Positions 1 through 13,915 of a DNA stretch of 64,000 nt are shown one piece after another. The DNA is from Monomorium pharaonis (Eukaryota > Arthropoda > Insecta > Hymenoptera > Formicidae). The position numbers and the translations under genes are program-made. The first letter of the stretch is position 1, and every line of letters begins with the position of its first letter. The DNA lies in NCBI RefSeq assembly GCF_013373865.1, contig NC_050467.1:37929132-37993131 (forward strand), given 5' to 3'. Under the pieces are notes generated by a model that was given only the letters and a program-made list of their open reading frames with translations, was not told where the DNA came from and ran no database searches.

Positions 1-918
1 CACCCGCCCCACACGTCTCACACGTGCAATTGCACGTGTATGGACGTATCACGCGCGTTGTAATGCGGATATATGACGTGCACGATAGCGCAACGCGATT
101 GCACGGCGAGGAGCAATAGCGTGCCTCCGATCTTCTATGCGATTTTTAATTGAGAAATCCTCTCATTCCTCGATCTCCGTATAATCTTTATATTGGACGG
201 CAACGTTGCGAAAAAAAAACATCATTTATAAAGGGCTGTATTTACGAACGATAGAAATGTCTATATAATTTGAGTGCGTTTATCTTATATATTTCTCTCG
301 TCAGAAAAATTCGAAAGAAAGGACGGAAAACATGTCCACCGGGGGGTTATTATTATCTACCGTTTCTCTCGCGGTATAGTGGCTCGACTCGCGCATACAT
401 GGAGTGTCCTTGCGTGTCGACCGCCGGCTTAGCTTGTGCTGTGCACCTCCGTATCTGGAGGCGAAGTGCTGCCGCGGATTATGACCAACTCATATTATTT
501 TCCTGTCGCGAACAGTCTGACCCCGTTGACGTAGTGTTGGGCTTGCCTTGAGTGGCAGTGGCACCGCAGAATATGCCTCCATTAAGTATGCAGCTTGCGT
601 CCCGCCGCCGCCACCGCTGCCTTACGGCTATTTAAATGAAAAAAAAGGCAGTGCGCCGCGAACGTTTTGTCGGCGCATCTTTTTTTTTTTCTCCTTTTGT
701 TTCTCCGAGACGTAGTCCCGAGGTCAATATCTCGACTGCGAATGATTCTGCGCAATTATTTGAATATACATAATGTAGAGAAAAAAACCTATCCGCTTAA
801 TCACGTGATCTGACAGTTACGAATGGCAGTTTGTGACGTGTTAGGTGATAAAGGTAAATGTAAATTGAAGACGGCATACATAAGTACGATTAAATAAAGT
901 TAAACTATAAAAAACTGT

Positions 919-1003
919 ATGTTTCTAAGAATTTCATATCAAACGTGCGCACTGATATTGTTCATATCTTTAGAACAAATAATTTCGAATAATATAGGTC
1001 AAT
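919..1003 (+). CDS. Weak candidate signal-peptide exon for the icarapin-like gene
   Basis: An ATG opens a frame beginning MFLRISYQTCALILFISLEQ, which resembles a signal peptide with a hydrophobic core. Two possible donors follow, ATAG|GTCAAT (exon end 997) and CAAT|GTAAAA (exon end 1003). Both leave exactly one base, which matches the phase required by the exon at 13841. Against it: neither donor is strong, the implied intron is 12.8 kb, and a phase match has a one-in-three chance. It is offered only as the best of the candidates I compared; the true exon could lie upstream of the window. Confidence 0.15.
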
Positions 1004-3191
1004 GTAAAAGTACATACCAAATATATGGAGTATTTTTACTTCGCCGTTACGTAGTTAAAAAAATTATATTGTTTTTTTATTTTCCACATTTCGCAGAACT
1101 CCATATACGACAAAATGAAAGTAGCACATCATGTAAAACATTAAAATATAGACACGCAAGATTAGTTTTATTATAAACGCGTGCAACGGAAACTTACCGC
1201 ATTGAAGAGCGATGCGCGCGTAACGTGAATTCGTGGTCGCAACCTTTTCAATCACACCGATAGTGAGTTTTATTTCTTTTCTCACAGTGATTGTGTGTGT
1301 TAATCTGGCATTACGCGACGAGAGTACGACAATGTTGTAATCTTTAAGTGCTGCGCATCGTGCCTCAACCTATGCACTACTAATAAATATATATGTAACA
1401 TATGAAATGCACATCATGAATTATTTCAAAAAGATATTACATACACATTTAATTTTTTAATATATTTTTAATATATTTTTTATAAAGTAAATTATCAGCT
1501 TTAACACGTGCTTTTTATTTGTGCGAAAGTGTCTTCTTCAGAGCAATTTGTTATGGGATATCATGGGATAGGGTATCTTCTAGGCACACGACATAAGATG
1601 AAACGAGTATACATTTCAGGATTAAAGTAAAGCACATCCCTTAGCTTCAACTCGTGCGCGACTTTCGTCCCAACAATGCATTTTACCACGCGCAATTCGT
1701 GTAATTCGCAACACGCTGTTATAATAACATTTATACAAGCGCACCATACGTTGCCTTGCGTAATCCTTAGAGCATAATTGCGATTTATATTAAGTAATTT
1801 TTATGAAACGAAAGCGAGAGGATGGAAATGTTTGCAAGAAAGTTTTAATTTTTCCTCGAGAAAAAGGAATGATGCACTGCTACTGGTGTCACGAAGAAAA
1901 TTAATATTTTATAACATAACGCATTGCAGGAAGGATTAATTTATTTTTAAAATTATTTGCGTGTCAAGGCTGATTTACATATATTTTTATTGGTCGTTCA
2001 CATCATGCTGGGTATAATATCGACATTGGACCTTGCTTAAAAGCACGAACACTCACGATGCCATGGCCGTTATAGTGATTTAACGGCGTCGTTTAATGCA
2101 ACATATATCGTCGAGATCGTGCATATGTGTGAAAGGAACGCCGCCGTTAAACATCACGCATAAAAGTCTTTACTGGCAGGTAATTTGCCTATCGCCATTT
2201 GCAGCACACGCGCGGCAATAAAGCGGTAGATAATAAAAACAGTATTCGGGCGTAGTTCTCGAATCAAACAAATCATCTTGCGCATTCACACAGAAAAAGC
2301 AAACTGGTTTAAAAAGAAAGCCATTCTTTAACGCCCTACTTTGTCTACAAAATTTATATGCGAGAAAAGCATTTTTAATCTTTTAATCTTACCAAGAAAC
2401 ACAACTAAGTATTCCCTTCCGATTTTAATAAGCTTTGAATATGGTAGAGTACAGAAAAAAAAATAAGAGAGACGTATTTTTTTATAAGCGCGTAAGTTGA
2501 AAGGATGAAATTTTTTGAAAATATGTTTTTTTTATTTTTTATTTAAAATATTTTTTATCATTACAACATAAAGTATTCAAACCCATTAAATTTGCATTAA
2601 AAATTTTTTTTATTCTTTGTAATTTCGACGATTTTGTTTAAAAAAAAAATCGATTTTTTTTTAAGGGGTTTTTAACGTACGCTTATAAAAAAAACTTATA
2701 AAAATATGTCGAGAGATAGTTTCAACGATACTCACTTCGGAAAAAATAACCGGGCTTTTTTTCCAAAGAAGTGTTTCACCTCTTAATGTACGTGAACGCA
2801 AAAAAAAATATATTTCTCTTATTTTTATTTATATTAACGTATCATATAAAGTATATAAAGTCGAAACTTGTGTTTCCTTGTCAGAAAGTCCGAGAGATTA
2901 TCACAGGTTTCAATTTTTTCAATTTTTAGTTTTTAATAGAAAATACAGTATGTCACGGAGTGATGTTTTTAGAATACCAAATTCGTAACGCTACGCATTT
3001 AAAATATACAAGAGACAACAGTTACGAGAAGATTACGTTGGCGGTATCTACACATTAAATTTAAATTCGCTTGATTTGTTATTCGAACTTATTTTTAGTG
3101 AGCATTTTTATTTCTTTGTTCCAACCTAGTATACAATTGCAATTCGAACTATTTTAACTCACATTACTCTCATCTAATTTAATATTCTCTA

Positions 3192-3683
3192 ATCTATATA
3201 AATAAAAATGTAAATGTTTGTTCCTCATCTAAGATCTCCGTAAGTTTTTCACCGATTGCTTTGAAATTTTGACACAATGTTGCATTCGAAAACGGGAGTG
3301 TTCTTATGGGATCTGATTTTGGAAATACCGTGTGTTTTAAAAATGATGGCCATAATTTAAGTGTAAAAAATAGTTTTTTATTAATATTATTGAAATTTTG
3401 ACATATTGAGACGGAAAGAACCGGGGAGAGACGGATAGAGACCGTGAGAGACGAGTAGAGATGGGGAGAGACGGGGAGAGACCGGGAGAGACGGGGAGAG
3501 ACCGGGAGAGACGGAAAGAACCGGGGAGAGACGGATAGAGACCGTGAGAGACGGGGAGAGACCGGGAGAGACCGAGAGAGATGGGGAGAGACCGGGAGAA
3601 ACGGGGAGAGACCGGGAGAGACGGTGAGAGACCGGGAGAGACGGGGAGAGACGGACATCGCGTGGCAGGGCATAGCTAATATA
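3192..3683 (+). repeat. Short interspersed element carrying a 10/20-bp minisatellite
   Basis: A unique-looking head (3192-3406) with the start TCTATATAAATAAAAATG leads into about 250 bp (3407-3656) of alternating GAGACGGGGA / GAGACCGGGA decamers. It then ends in CGTGGCAGGGCATAGCTAAT. The reverse complement of that end recurs at 24.89 kb beside a second array of the same decamers, so this looks like a non-autonomous mobile element with an internal minisatellite. The open frame across it (Ser-Pro-Arg-Leu repeats) is an artefact. Confidence 0.7.
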
Positions 3684-4546
3684 TAATAAAAATCAAAAAC
3701 GTTTTTAAGTTATCTAAATAATGATGAGCGAACAAAAAACTCTAATTAGATAAAATCAAATGAAACTTTGCATGTGAATTTTCGGCATTAATGTTTTCAC
3801 GAGAGACAAGAAAAGGAAATGTAACAACCCCGGCAAACGATTACAAAAAGGACGAGCTCACGTCAATATTCACGAAACAATAAAATTGAGTTTTGCATCT
3901 AGCAACTGTATAGTTATATGCATTTACAAGCTTTAGCTTTGCCATATTTTATCATATTTGCAACTGCTGGTTATATAATAATTATTATAATGTGTGAATA
4001 CATTTGCATAGTTGTTCACGTCATAAGCTTTACAGAAAATTTTTCCACGAAAATTTTTATGATTCAATATTAAATGGTAAATATTTTTTAATATATTATT
4101 TTGGAGTTTGTTTTAAATGTTACATACATGGTAATTTAGCTGACGTTATTCGTCATTCTAAAATTGCTTGAGCAACTCTTATCGTCAAATCGGTAAAATG
4201 GCACTAAAAAAGATAGACGCCTACAAGTACAAATAGAAAAATACGCGATTATCGGGAAATAGCGTAGAAAACGCACACTAATGCGCAGCACACAAAACGA
4301 AGCAGTGCCGTAGCCATTCTTGTTGACATAAAGAATTATGGGATGGTCGTTCGGTCAGTCGGCGGCAGACAATCCAATTACCCGCGAGTCGCGAAGCCAT
4401 AAACTGTCACGACCCTTGGCGATGGTGGCGGTGGAGAACGATAGAGTAATTATGAATAGGTGAGTGCATATCGCGCACGGACATCGAAATCAGATCTGCC
4501 GGGTGGAAATTCGTTTGAAACCAATCATTAGCGTTCCCCTCGCCTC

Positions 4547-4608
4547 CTCGTCTTCTCGCTCGCTCGTTCGCTCGCTCGTTCGCTCGCTCGCTCGTTCGCT
4601 CGCTTTTT
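4547..4608 (+). repeat. CTCG/TTCG simple repeat
   Basis: A run of GCTCGCTCGTTCG units produces open frames in several frames (ARSLVRS and RASERTSE-type peptides). These are repeat translations and not genes. Confidence 0.85.
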
Positions 4609-7050
4609 GTCGCCATAATCGCCGCCTTTGCGAAGGTCTAATAACGAGGATAACGAATATTTCTCCGAAACAAATTGAAATCCAATCTCGCGTCTCGGCG
4701 AATCTGTCGGAAGCAAAAGTCAATGCGCCATTGATTTTTAGCACAAGCGTGACCCCGGATCCGGAAGAACTTACGATAATTTCGGGAGAGGAGGATGAAA
4801 CGTTCAATCGGTAAGGCGGAAGTGAGTTTTTGTCAATTTTCAGAATTATAAAAGCGAAGGTTTTGCGCGTCAGCCTTGATTGTATATCTCGAAATTGCAA
4901 TGTATTTGCGAGGAGAGCAACGGCGCGGCGTGGCGTGAAGATTGAAAATAGGATAGTAAGTCACGATCGCGGAATTATTCGTGTATTCGGTTGAAAAAAA
5001 TAAACGAACAATTTTCAGGACAGAACAATACTAGCGAAAGAGAGAACAAGTTCTTAGATAAATCATCTAGAAAAGAAGATTAATGTTTCCAACTCAATGT
5101 AGGGATACGCAAGACAACGGGGGTGCAAAACTTTTTTTTTTTGATATATGTCTCTTGGAATCATGTTACGCGTACATTAGTTACGTGAGAAATGACGCAT
5201 TTGGTAGACATGAAAAAATGAAGACTGTATATTTCCGACATGCGACCTCGTCGACAGTTCCACGATAATAAGTATATTGCACACACTGAACTAACAGCGG
5301 AGGTATAACGGAGGTGACTGATTAGCAACAAGCAAATGTATATTTAAAGATTCTCAGAAAAAGTATCATAATAAAGTCTTTGTTCCTTAACAAGAAAGGC
5401 AGAAGGAGGGGAGAAGGGAAAAGAGATAAGCATATCGCGTCAGTTGAAATAGAAGAATTATTATTTGCCGTTTGCTTCCTATTGTATCCTTCCGCATATT
5501 TTAAACAAAGTGATAAAACTCGTATTATCTTTTGAATTATTAAGCCGTGAGTAAGGAATTATTACTGAATAAAGAAAGTTAATATTTAATTTTATACTTT
5601 AAGAAGTACAAAAAGATGGTTTGGTTTAATTATACTTACGTTAAGTATTCTCATTTAATTGTGGATTTAAAAGTAAAATAAAAGCAGAAAATCTATGGAA
5701 ATAGGTCTCATCTTTTTTTTTTTCTCATCTATTTATTGTTAGCGACTGTAGAGAAAAATCTCTGTGTCTGATCTGATTTACAGAAAAAGAATATTCCATA
5801 ATTATTAAACATATATTCCATCATTAATATCCTTATAGAATCATTTCCCAGTTGCCATGAAAAATGCGTTATAACATCTTACACCACACTCAGAATCCCT
5901 AAGCGTGTCAAATCTCATCGAGCTCTTCTCTCCTTTTAACCGCTGCTCACGCAACATTCACTGAACCACGGCGTATATAATCTGTGTTGCGTCTCAAGTA
6001 TTTAATACCGTTAGAACGTGAAGGAATTTATCGTCGAGACGTTGTGTATTGATCTTTACTTAAGCGAAGCAGCATCTATATACATATAAACGCGCGCGTG
6101 TGTCGGTAATTCTCGCTTCGCGTGATCATCGTATTTCCGAAAACCACCCTGGTGTGATCGACAAAATCGTGCGGAAAAAGCGTGTGCGAAACACAACGAG
6201 CGGCCGTATTTTCATTCGAAAAAAAAAAAAAAACCCTTTCAGCTTAACGCGAATCGGATTAACACGGGTAGTCTTCGATAATGCAGGATAGCGCGCAAAT
6301 TCGGGACCATCTGCATTCCGCGCCGGAATGCCTTTTATCTTTGTATAGCGATTCGTTTGTACACGAGGAATCATTTTCATTTTTATTCGCGAGCGAAATC
6401 TGATGTTTTATTAGCGTGTCTAGATTCACGTTATCTAGATAAATGTTTTATTTGCGATAATCGGATCGTCTCTTATCACAGAACAGAAATAAAATGTTTG
6501 CAATTGTATATTTTAACTTCTACACGGAGGAAAAAGATTTGTTAAAACCAATGTGCAATAGCTAAATTTTTGCTATCACAACTGAAATATGCAGCTTCTA
6601 TATACAGAATCTTGCTGCTGCAACTAACCGCAATTAATCTTTTTTTCTCGGTGTGTGCTTGTCAAACAACGCTCTTTACCGATGTGTACAAAAAATATGC
6701 TAAATCGCGAGATGTGATATTTAAGCAACGAGATAAAGTGGAACAGTTCTCAATTATTGTATGTAAGAATGTTTTTATCGCGTATTCATCTCTGACATTA
6801 TTTTACAATCAGTTTTCACTTTATTACTACAACGCTTGCGCTCGGGTCTATATTTTAAAACTGCATTTAGCATAGCCATGTTCTATCTTTTATTTTCCCA
6901 TGTGTTCATCATTTTATTTCAATTTTGAAAATCACATTTTTCAAGACACATTTGAATGTAAAGAAGAGTATGTTTAGTCTGAAGAATCTATATTTAACAA
7001 GTTCACGTCAGTCAGTACCTATAAATATCGTCAACGCTCATCCGATTACA

Positions 7051-7085
7051 TAGTGTGTGTATGTGTATGTGTGTGTGTGTGTGTA
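7051..7085 (+). repeat. (TG)n microsatellite
   Basis: An imperfect then perfect TG/GT run. Confidence 0.85.
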
Positions 7086-9746
7086 CGCCTCGTGCAATGG
7101 GCGGTCATAATTTTAAGACTTCATTACCACGCCATTTAACACACCTGTGGAGCACAATATATTACGCAACATTGGTACTTAACGTGTAATGCACTGAAGG
7201 CACCTAAGTCACGTTGACTTAAGACCCCCTTGGCACTTGTGTCCTTGATGCCTCGATGTACAGACGGTAAACCCTCAGATTCTCACCGAGTTAAAATCAA
7301 TTCGTAATTTCGGTGCCGAAATCGGACCTCCCGAACGAGATGCATCCCGTGTACACGGGGTGCGTAATATGCTGCCGCGTGTCAATCCGACGCACTTACC
7401 TTCACTCAGCGCGCAATAACTCCTTGCCTCGAACGCGGATGATGTACGAGCGGAATATATATTCATACACGAAATTTGCTTGCGTGCGTGCGTGCGTGCG
7501 TGTGCCCTACACATCAGCCGAGTCATACCACCACATTACGGCGCGTAAGTACTTCCAAGTTATTACGCCTTTGACATCAAGTACGTACTCGTATGCACGG
7601 TACGCGCTATTTCGATTCCAAGTTTCATAATGTCGGGACTCTGCAATGCCACTTCCCATTCCATCCGCCTCGATTGGTGGGTGCCCCCCTGTTTATCGCT
7701 GCCGTAGCCCATCGGTTGAAACTGCAACTTTGAAACCGGCGAAAGCACGCAGCCTTCGCGATGAACCGGATCATTGAAATAATACGGAAACCCCCGTCAC
7801 GTAATTCACTTCACCTTCCCCCCCGTCTGCAGCAAAATTAAATTTCAAGTCCTTGTAAGCTTCCTCTTTGCAACTACTTCCTTTTACCGTGACCTTCGCA
7901 TACTCAAATCTACACAGCCTTGGCTAAAAGTATCAAGCAAATTCTCAATTTACGAGCGCAAGACAGATCTTTACAGAATAGAATCCTTTAAATTTTGAAA
8001 CCGAATGCATTTGCAGTCGTATATGCATGCTGTCACTGCAATGGTTGGCGCAATGAGACAGCTTCCTCGGAGATTTGAACGTTTTTTTTTCCCTTTTTTT
8101 AGCGATATGCATGTGCTGAAAGGTATTATCTTTTTTTCCCTCGGCTTTTTTTGCTGATTCGTGTCTGCCATTGATTTTTCACATTCCTTTTTGCATCGGA
8201 AATATTTTCGCATCGGCAGACTCATTTTTAGCGCAATCAAGCTTCGCTTGAGCTGTTCAAATAATGAGAAATAATTTCGACGAGACATTAAAGCACATTT
8301 GAGAAAGTCTCTAGAATTACGCGCGATATTGTTACCACAAATATGTAAAACAAAGCATCGAAACGTAGGATAATCGGAATAACTTGAGAAATAATTCTGA
8401 CATTTTTTTATTACCTACATGACGCGTGTGTACACGTTGTAGCGTCTCAACGGGTTCCAGCTCTTTCTGCCTTTTTCTTCTCACTCAGCATTTTTCCCGT
8501 AAAAACATACGACCCGCCACAAGCCTGAGAGCCTCTTGGAAATTTAAATAAACGCAAAAGCCTGTGTCTCGCGTCGCTAACGCAAAGTTTAAGGAATTTT
8601 AATAAAACGTCGGCCGGAGAGTTTACCGCGCCGTACGACTTAAGAAGCGCTCTAAAAAAAAAAAAAAAAAAGTGTAACGTCGCGCGATCGTAATATCTTT
8701 GACAAATATTTATCTGTCTCCCACGTTATGGCGGTGGTGTGTGGTCCGCGGTAAAATACACGCGCGTCGCGCGATAGAGTGAAAAGAGAAACATATTTTA
8801 CGAGACGTCGCGGCGCGGCGGTGTCGGGCCTGTAATTTCTCGTTTCCAGCGGGGCATGCATTTTTTTTCATGCAGTTACATCTCTTCCGGTAAACAGACT
8901 AAATAAACTACGGGCCGGCTCGTCAGCCGACAATCGAGCGACCCGCTGCCCCTGGTACCTGTCCCGGTGTGTTTCGTTCGAAAAATGTGCGTATCGGTGG
9001 AAGAGACGAAAAACACGGACGAGAATCATCGCACGCTGTTTTCACCACCGGTACGAAACGAAGACGGGGTTAAATTCATCGAGGTGAAACAAATCTAGAT
9101 TAACGGAAACGTAGCGCGAAATTTGCCTAATCCAGCAGGGTGAAAATATTTCATCTAGTCGCATGCAGCCATGCGAGACAAAATTCTAATTTCGGGAGTA
9201 TTTTTTCCTTCGGATTTTCAGCTTTTGGATTATCTCGCCCCTATTTGGGCAAGATAATCTTGTAACAGAAGGGAAATGCAGAAATGTCTTTAAACAACCC
9301 AAAGTGAAACATTTTGTCCTCCGGGAAAATTTGCACTGTTCGAGGGGGGAGGGGGGGGGGAGGAGTGAGGATCCGATTTGCGCGTTTCAGGCGGAACGTC
9401 ACAGTATCTTCGTTATAAATAACGCGAGCATAATACTCTCAAACTTCTCAGTTAATTAAGCGCTCCATTAATACGATATTACGCTGTAAACAAAGGCAAT
9501 TTCCGCGGAATCTGCGCGAAACGGTTCGAAATTTTATTGCTCCTCGTTCTGCGTAATCGCTTATAATCCTCAGGTATTTCTAACTATCGTTCGATGCGAA
9601 CTTGTTAAGCTGTTAATTTGATGCATCGTCGTCGTCGGTAGCGAGCATTTTTCACGGCGGTTTTATCGCGCAAGTTCCTGTTACGAAACTTTCCCGCGCG
9701 TTTAAAAATGGATAATATCCGTAATAGAGATATGAGATAGGAGGAC

Positions 9747-9780
9747 AGAGAGAGAGAGAGAGAGAGGCAGAGAGAGAGAT
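9747..9780 (+). repeat. (GA)n microsatellite
   Basis: AGAGAG run with one GGC interruption; it gives a spurious Leu-Ser peptide on the minus strand. Confidence 0.85.
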
Positions 9781-12700
9781 AATGCACGCAATAACAATAG
9801 AAATCATCATCTATTCACGTCAATTTCGATGAATCGGATTAATACTCCGTTTGATTGACGGCTTCATTATCTTCCGCGGTAATTGCTGCTATACAGATCG
9901 TCTTCAGCAAATTACGCTCACGATCCTAACGATGCAGTAAGACGACGCCTTTTGAATATCGCCCGCCAGAAAAGCGGAAAAGGGAGAATTCTCATTACAT
10001 TAGTGCGTTTGCTGTCGAAGTCTGCTAAAGCACGGCTGAACTTTCGAGACGGATCTTTTAACTTTTAAGCGCTAATTAGAATATTAAGGACTATACCTGT
10101 CGCCATTGCGCGTATGTAACTGCGTTTTCGTATAATGTTACATGCATACATATATATCTCCCCCCCCCCCCTATGAAACTACCAATACTTTGCCGCAATT
10201 ACAGTAATTGCCTTATATCGAAACGCTGCACGTTGGGTCGATCGAGTCGACAAGCATTCCAATTAAGCATTCCGACCGGCCGACGACGATTGCATATCCC
10301 AAATCTCTATTGCCGTGTTCTTGTTCGCAATGCAGTTTATTACTTTTGAAAGCATAAAAAAAGAGTCGCTAACTTGATACCCGATTGTAATCTTAATTAA
10401 CCGGCAGCTGCTGAGCGTTGGTCGTGAAACGGCTATCGAGCAGCGCTGCCTGGGAAAAGCGAAATAAAAAAAAAAGAAGAAATTTGTGCACGCTAGAAAA
10501 TCGATTCCAATCGCGGTAATGCAGAATTTAGTACGCGCATTTGTACTCTTAATTTTTGCTGTATTTCTTCTCACAGCTCTACGAGAGAATTCATAGTCAC
10601 GCGAATTGCGAACGATATCTCGATATTCACGCGCGAAGCTAGCGCGCATTCGCGATTCTAATAGAATCCAAATGCACGATAATTCGAAGAGAATGCGGTA
10701 ATATCTGACGATACTCGCCGCTTCTTTTCGCCGGAGGATATCTGTTTTTGACAACTACATAGTGGTGGTCCACCCATAAGAAGTGGAATTTTGCCAGCCG
10801 CTCCCGAGAACACTGCGGAAACGCCGAATTTCAGGGCCGAATCTATTATATATCAAAGAAGGATTTTAAATTATTTTATTATTTTTTAAAATAATTTAAC
10901 TCGAAATATTACCCTTGATTTTGTAAAAATATCGCGTTTTATAAGTACTTATTTGTAAATTTAATGAAAAAGTAGCATTACATTAATTGAATCAAAAGTG
11001 TTTATTGATAAAATTTCAATAAATATTCGCAAAAATTCATTTGGATTCGCTTACTCGTTTAAAAGTTATTTATTTAAAACTACAACAAAATTATTATTTT
11101 TGCTGCAATTATAAGTTCGATAATCCAATTTTTCATTGTTTTATTCTTTGCAACCGATTTCAAGCCCAAAGTTCGGGCATTATAGAAAAAAAAAATCAAC
11201 AAACCTGCATTTTTAAATTTCGAATAATAATTTTTAACTGCAGGTATAGCCGAAACATCCTTAACACATCTCGACACTTTTCTGTGTACTCGGAAAGAGT
11301 TCCCAGAAATTTGTTAACCTTGGTTCGCGTAACGCGTTCACGCCATCCGCTCCTGGCGAAACTTCTATTTCATTCTGCAGTCAATGGCAGTCGCGCCGCG
11401 ACGCCGAGCGCCGCGCCGCGTCGCGTTTGCAATCTTCCCCCGCGTCCGCGTACCTTTTTACCGCGGTACCGCATTAAGCCCGCCTAATGTCACTCGAAGA
11501 GGCGAACGGGCGGGGAAGCGGAGAGAAAAGTAGGAAGTATAAAAAACGAGCGGACCCGATAGATCGATCCGACGGAAATTTCTCAGGGGAACAACGCCCG
11601 TGAGCGCGGCGGGCGCCGCAGGCCGTTCAAGCGCTATCCTACATCCATCACGCGGAATTTGCACATTGGTGCTGGACAACTAGATTTACTGGCGAAATAC
11701 CCAACGGCAGCGAGGGCGGGCTCGTAATCACGGAAGGAATCTACGCAATTTATAAGGCGTATATAAATTGAAAATTATTTATAAGTAAGAATTAATTCCG
11801 CTGTGGCAACTTATATTTATATGAATATTTATGTATTGGCCTTTGTGCTAAATGTAACGCTCCTTAAACGCCGCGCGCGGAAGCTCCGAATTTTACGGCT
11901 ATTAGCGAAAAAAATGTTTAACACAGATTTTAAATTTCTGAGGTAAAAGCTTACCGCCGTCGTTCCCTCGGTTTAAAGCGCAAAAAATAGCCACGTCGCA
12001 ATAATCAACAGTATTGGTAAAGTATTAAAGCGCAACCGGACTCGATAGACGTTCATATATTTCGAACGTTGAATTGCAGTGTAAATAATTAATCGTCACT
12101 ATTTATCAACGCGGTAATGCATAGGTGGACGCATAAATTCGTAACGTATTATTAATCTCTTACGCGATGAAAATTTGTGCTTTTACGAGCTGATCGATAA
12201 CGAGCGGCGCGTGTTTTATCAATCCCGCGAAATTAACAATTTAATTCGCGTGACACGTATCCGTTTTCCTTGGGAAATTAATAACACGTCCGATGGATCG
12301 ATTTTTTTCTCCGCGAATTCGATTTAAGAGATCGGCCCTTTTCGCCAATTCCGTCAGAGGTGTTTTCGGCCACCCTATCAATTTCCGTCGGCGTTTTTCA
12401 ACCGTGAGCTCGCGCTCCCGCGGATTTTCTCGGGTCCGCGTTACTGCGCTTCTTGCATGCAGAAGGGGAATAGATTGACTGAAATTGACACCTACACTCC
12501 CGCCCGTCAATGCGAATTGACGACGAACGAATTGGATAATCGGTGGAAACGCTATTCTCGCGACCGGCGCAGCGATGATGTGAACGTATCGTTGGCACGT
12601 CCTCATCTTTAGCTTTACATTACTTTTGTCCTCGTTTATTTCTCTAATTTCGATATGCCTTTTATCGGATCTTTTAACGTACGTTATTTTCTTGATATCA

Positions 12701-13406
12701 TGAATTCTTTATTTCTTCAAAAATGCCTAGAATTTTTGTCCCCATTAAAATTCACATTTCCAATTTTCTCTATATTCTCGTGGGAAAAATTTTTTGTTCT
12801 ATTACGGGATCAGCAGCGTAAAAATTTGCAGAAATTCGTGAGATTATTTATAACATATTCTATTCAAAAGTTATATGTCGCTTCGGACGATTTTACAAAA
12901 AAAAAAAAAAATTCACACGGATTTGAGATGTCGTGGCCATGTCGGTCGGTAATATTCGTTAGAAATCCTTCACGAGCACACCGCTATCTGAATTGGATGA
13001 TGTATGATGTAATTAGTGGTTATTTCGCGCCTAATTGTCCGGGCGATTATGACTTTTCCGCGTGTATATCGTCACAGCTAACGCTGCACTGCTCATGGCG
13101 AACATGAGAAGGAAGTTTTAAATAGCGCCATCCTAAATGAATTGCAGAATAAGTTTGCTCATCAATATGATATATTTTAAATTATTAAGTGCAAACATAG
13201 ACGTGGACGTTAAATATAAAAGGAAATTTAGATAAAATTTAACTCGAATCATTACACATATATCTATAATGTAATTATTCATAACTTTGTAGAATTCGTG
13301 ATTGATTGATTGAGTAGTTGAAAACGCTGGCAAAAACTTTAATGCGTTTTAAAAAGAACTGTAAAACCGTTTGATATTTTGTCATTAATTAACAGGACAC
13401 TACAAA

Positions 13407-13640
13407 TGTATTGTTGGGTTGGCTAACAATTCCATGCGGTTTTACCTATAAATGAATGACGCTTTTTTTAGAAAGCAATAACTTTAGAATATATTGGCTG
13501 TGATCCCACTATCTTTTGCCATCTTCGAGCACATTTCATAAATCCCGTCTCAAAGAATTTTTTGTTTTTTGGGGCGAGAACTAAAACCTATTGGCAATAC
13601 GGAATTATTGACTGATCTAATATCGCATTGTTATATCTCT
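13407..13640 (-). mobile_element. Degenerate mariner-family relic (3' end)
   Basis: On the + strand the segment begins TTGTTGGGTTGGCTAACAA, which resembles the terminal inverted repeat of mariner elements. On the minus strand, 13566-13468 reads a short frame containing MKCARRWQKIV, like the C-terminus of mariner transposases (FF...RWQK), and ends in a stop just before the terminal repeat. Upstream of that the frame is broken by stops. Only the 3' end survives, so it is inactive. It lies directly upstream of the first visible icarapin-like exon. Confidence 0.6.
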
Positions 13641-13840
13641 CTTTAAAAGAAACAAAAGTTAAAGATTTAAAATACATTGTAAACATACTTATTATATTAT
13701 TTACTTATGACATATTTATTATCTAAAGAAAGCTAATATGATCAATTCTAGATTTGATTATATTATAATTAAATTAAGCAAGCACATTGACTTTCATCGT
13801 CAAGTGTATCGTATATTGAAGACGACTATTTTTGTTTCAG

Positions 13841-13915
13841 GTATAGGATATGACTCTGATGAGGATGATTTCGACGGCTACTTCGGCGGTTACTCTGTGC
13901 CTAACTTATTTTCTG
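13841..13915 (+). CDS. Icarapin-like gene, first visible exon
   Basis: The acceptor is TTTTTGTTTCAG, followed by a frame reading GYDSDEDDFDGYFGGYSVP, and the donor is TCTG|GTTTGT. The exon enters with two bases of a codon and leaves with one. A second AG six bases inside (13845-13846) would keep the same phase and remove two codons, so the exact start is uncertain. Confidence 0.75.

Larger units (their letters stand above)
1..13400. other. 5' flank or long intron with no confident gene
   Basis: Apart from the weak candidate exon at 919 and the repeats listed separately (3.19-3.68 kb, 4.55 kb, 7.06 kb, 9.75 kb), I find no conserved coding sequence on either strand. Most long open frames here start at non-ATG codons or lie across low-complexity DNA. 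The region alternates AT-rich stretches with CpG-rich patches (for example 8.6-9.1, 11.3-11.7 and 12.2-12.6 kb). Confidence 0.5.

Noticed and set aside
3194..3673. 159-codon minus-strand frame of Ser-Pro-Arg-Leu repeats
   Set aside because: It is the translation of the decamer minisatellite and its flank, with no independent support.
4464..4814. 116-codon frame ending near a strong donor (TCG|GTAAGG at 4811)
   Set aside because: It crosses a CTCG simple repeat, and its phase at the donor does not fit the next icarapin-like exon. The frame whose phase fits begins with only five codons and has no signal peptide.
6570..6875. 101-codon frame with a signal-peptide-like start
   Set aside because: It begins at TTG with no in-frame ATG near the hydrophobic stretch.
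10263..10754. 163-codon minus-strand frame
   Set aside because: No recognisable domain, internal poly-Phe from an A-run, and no splice or conservation support visible.
11041..11487. 148-codon + strand frame
   Set aside because: AT-rich then CpG-rich composition drives it; no motif recognised.
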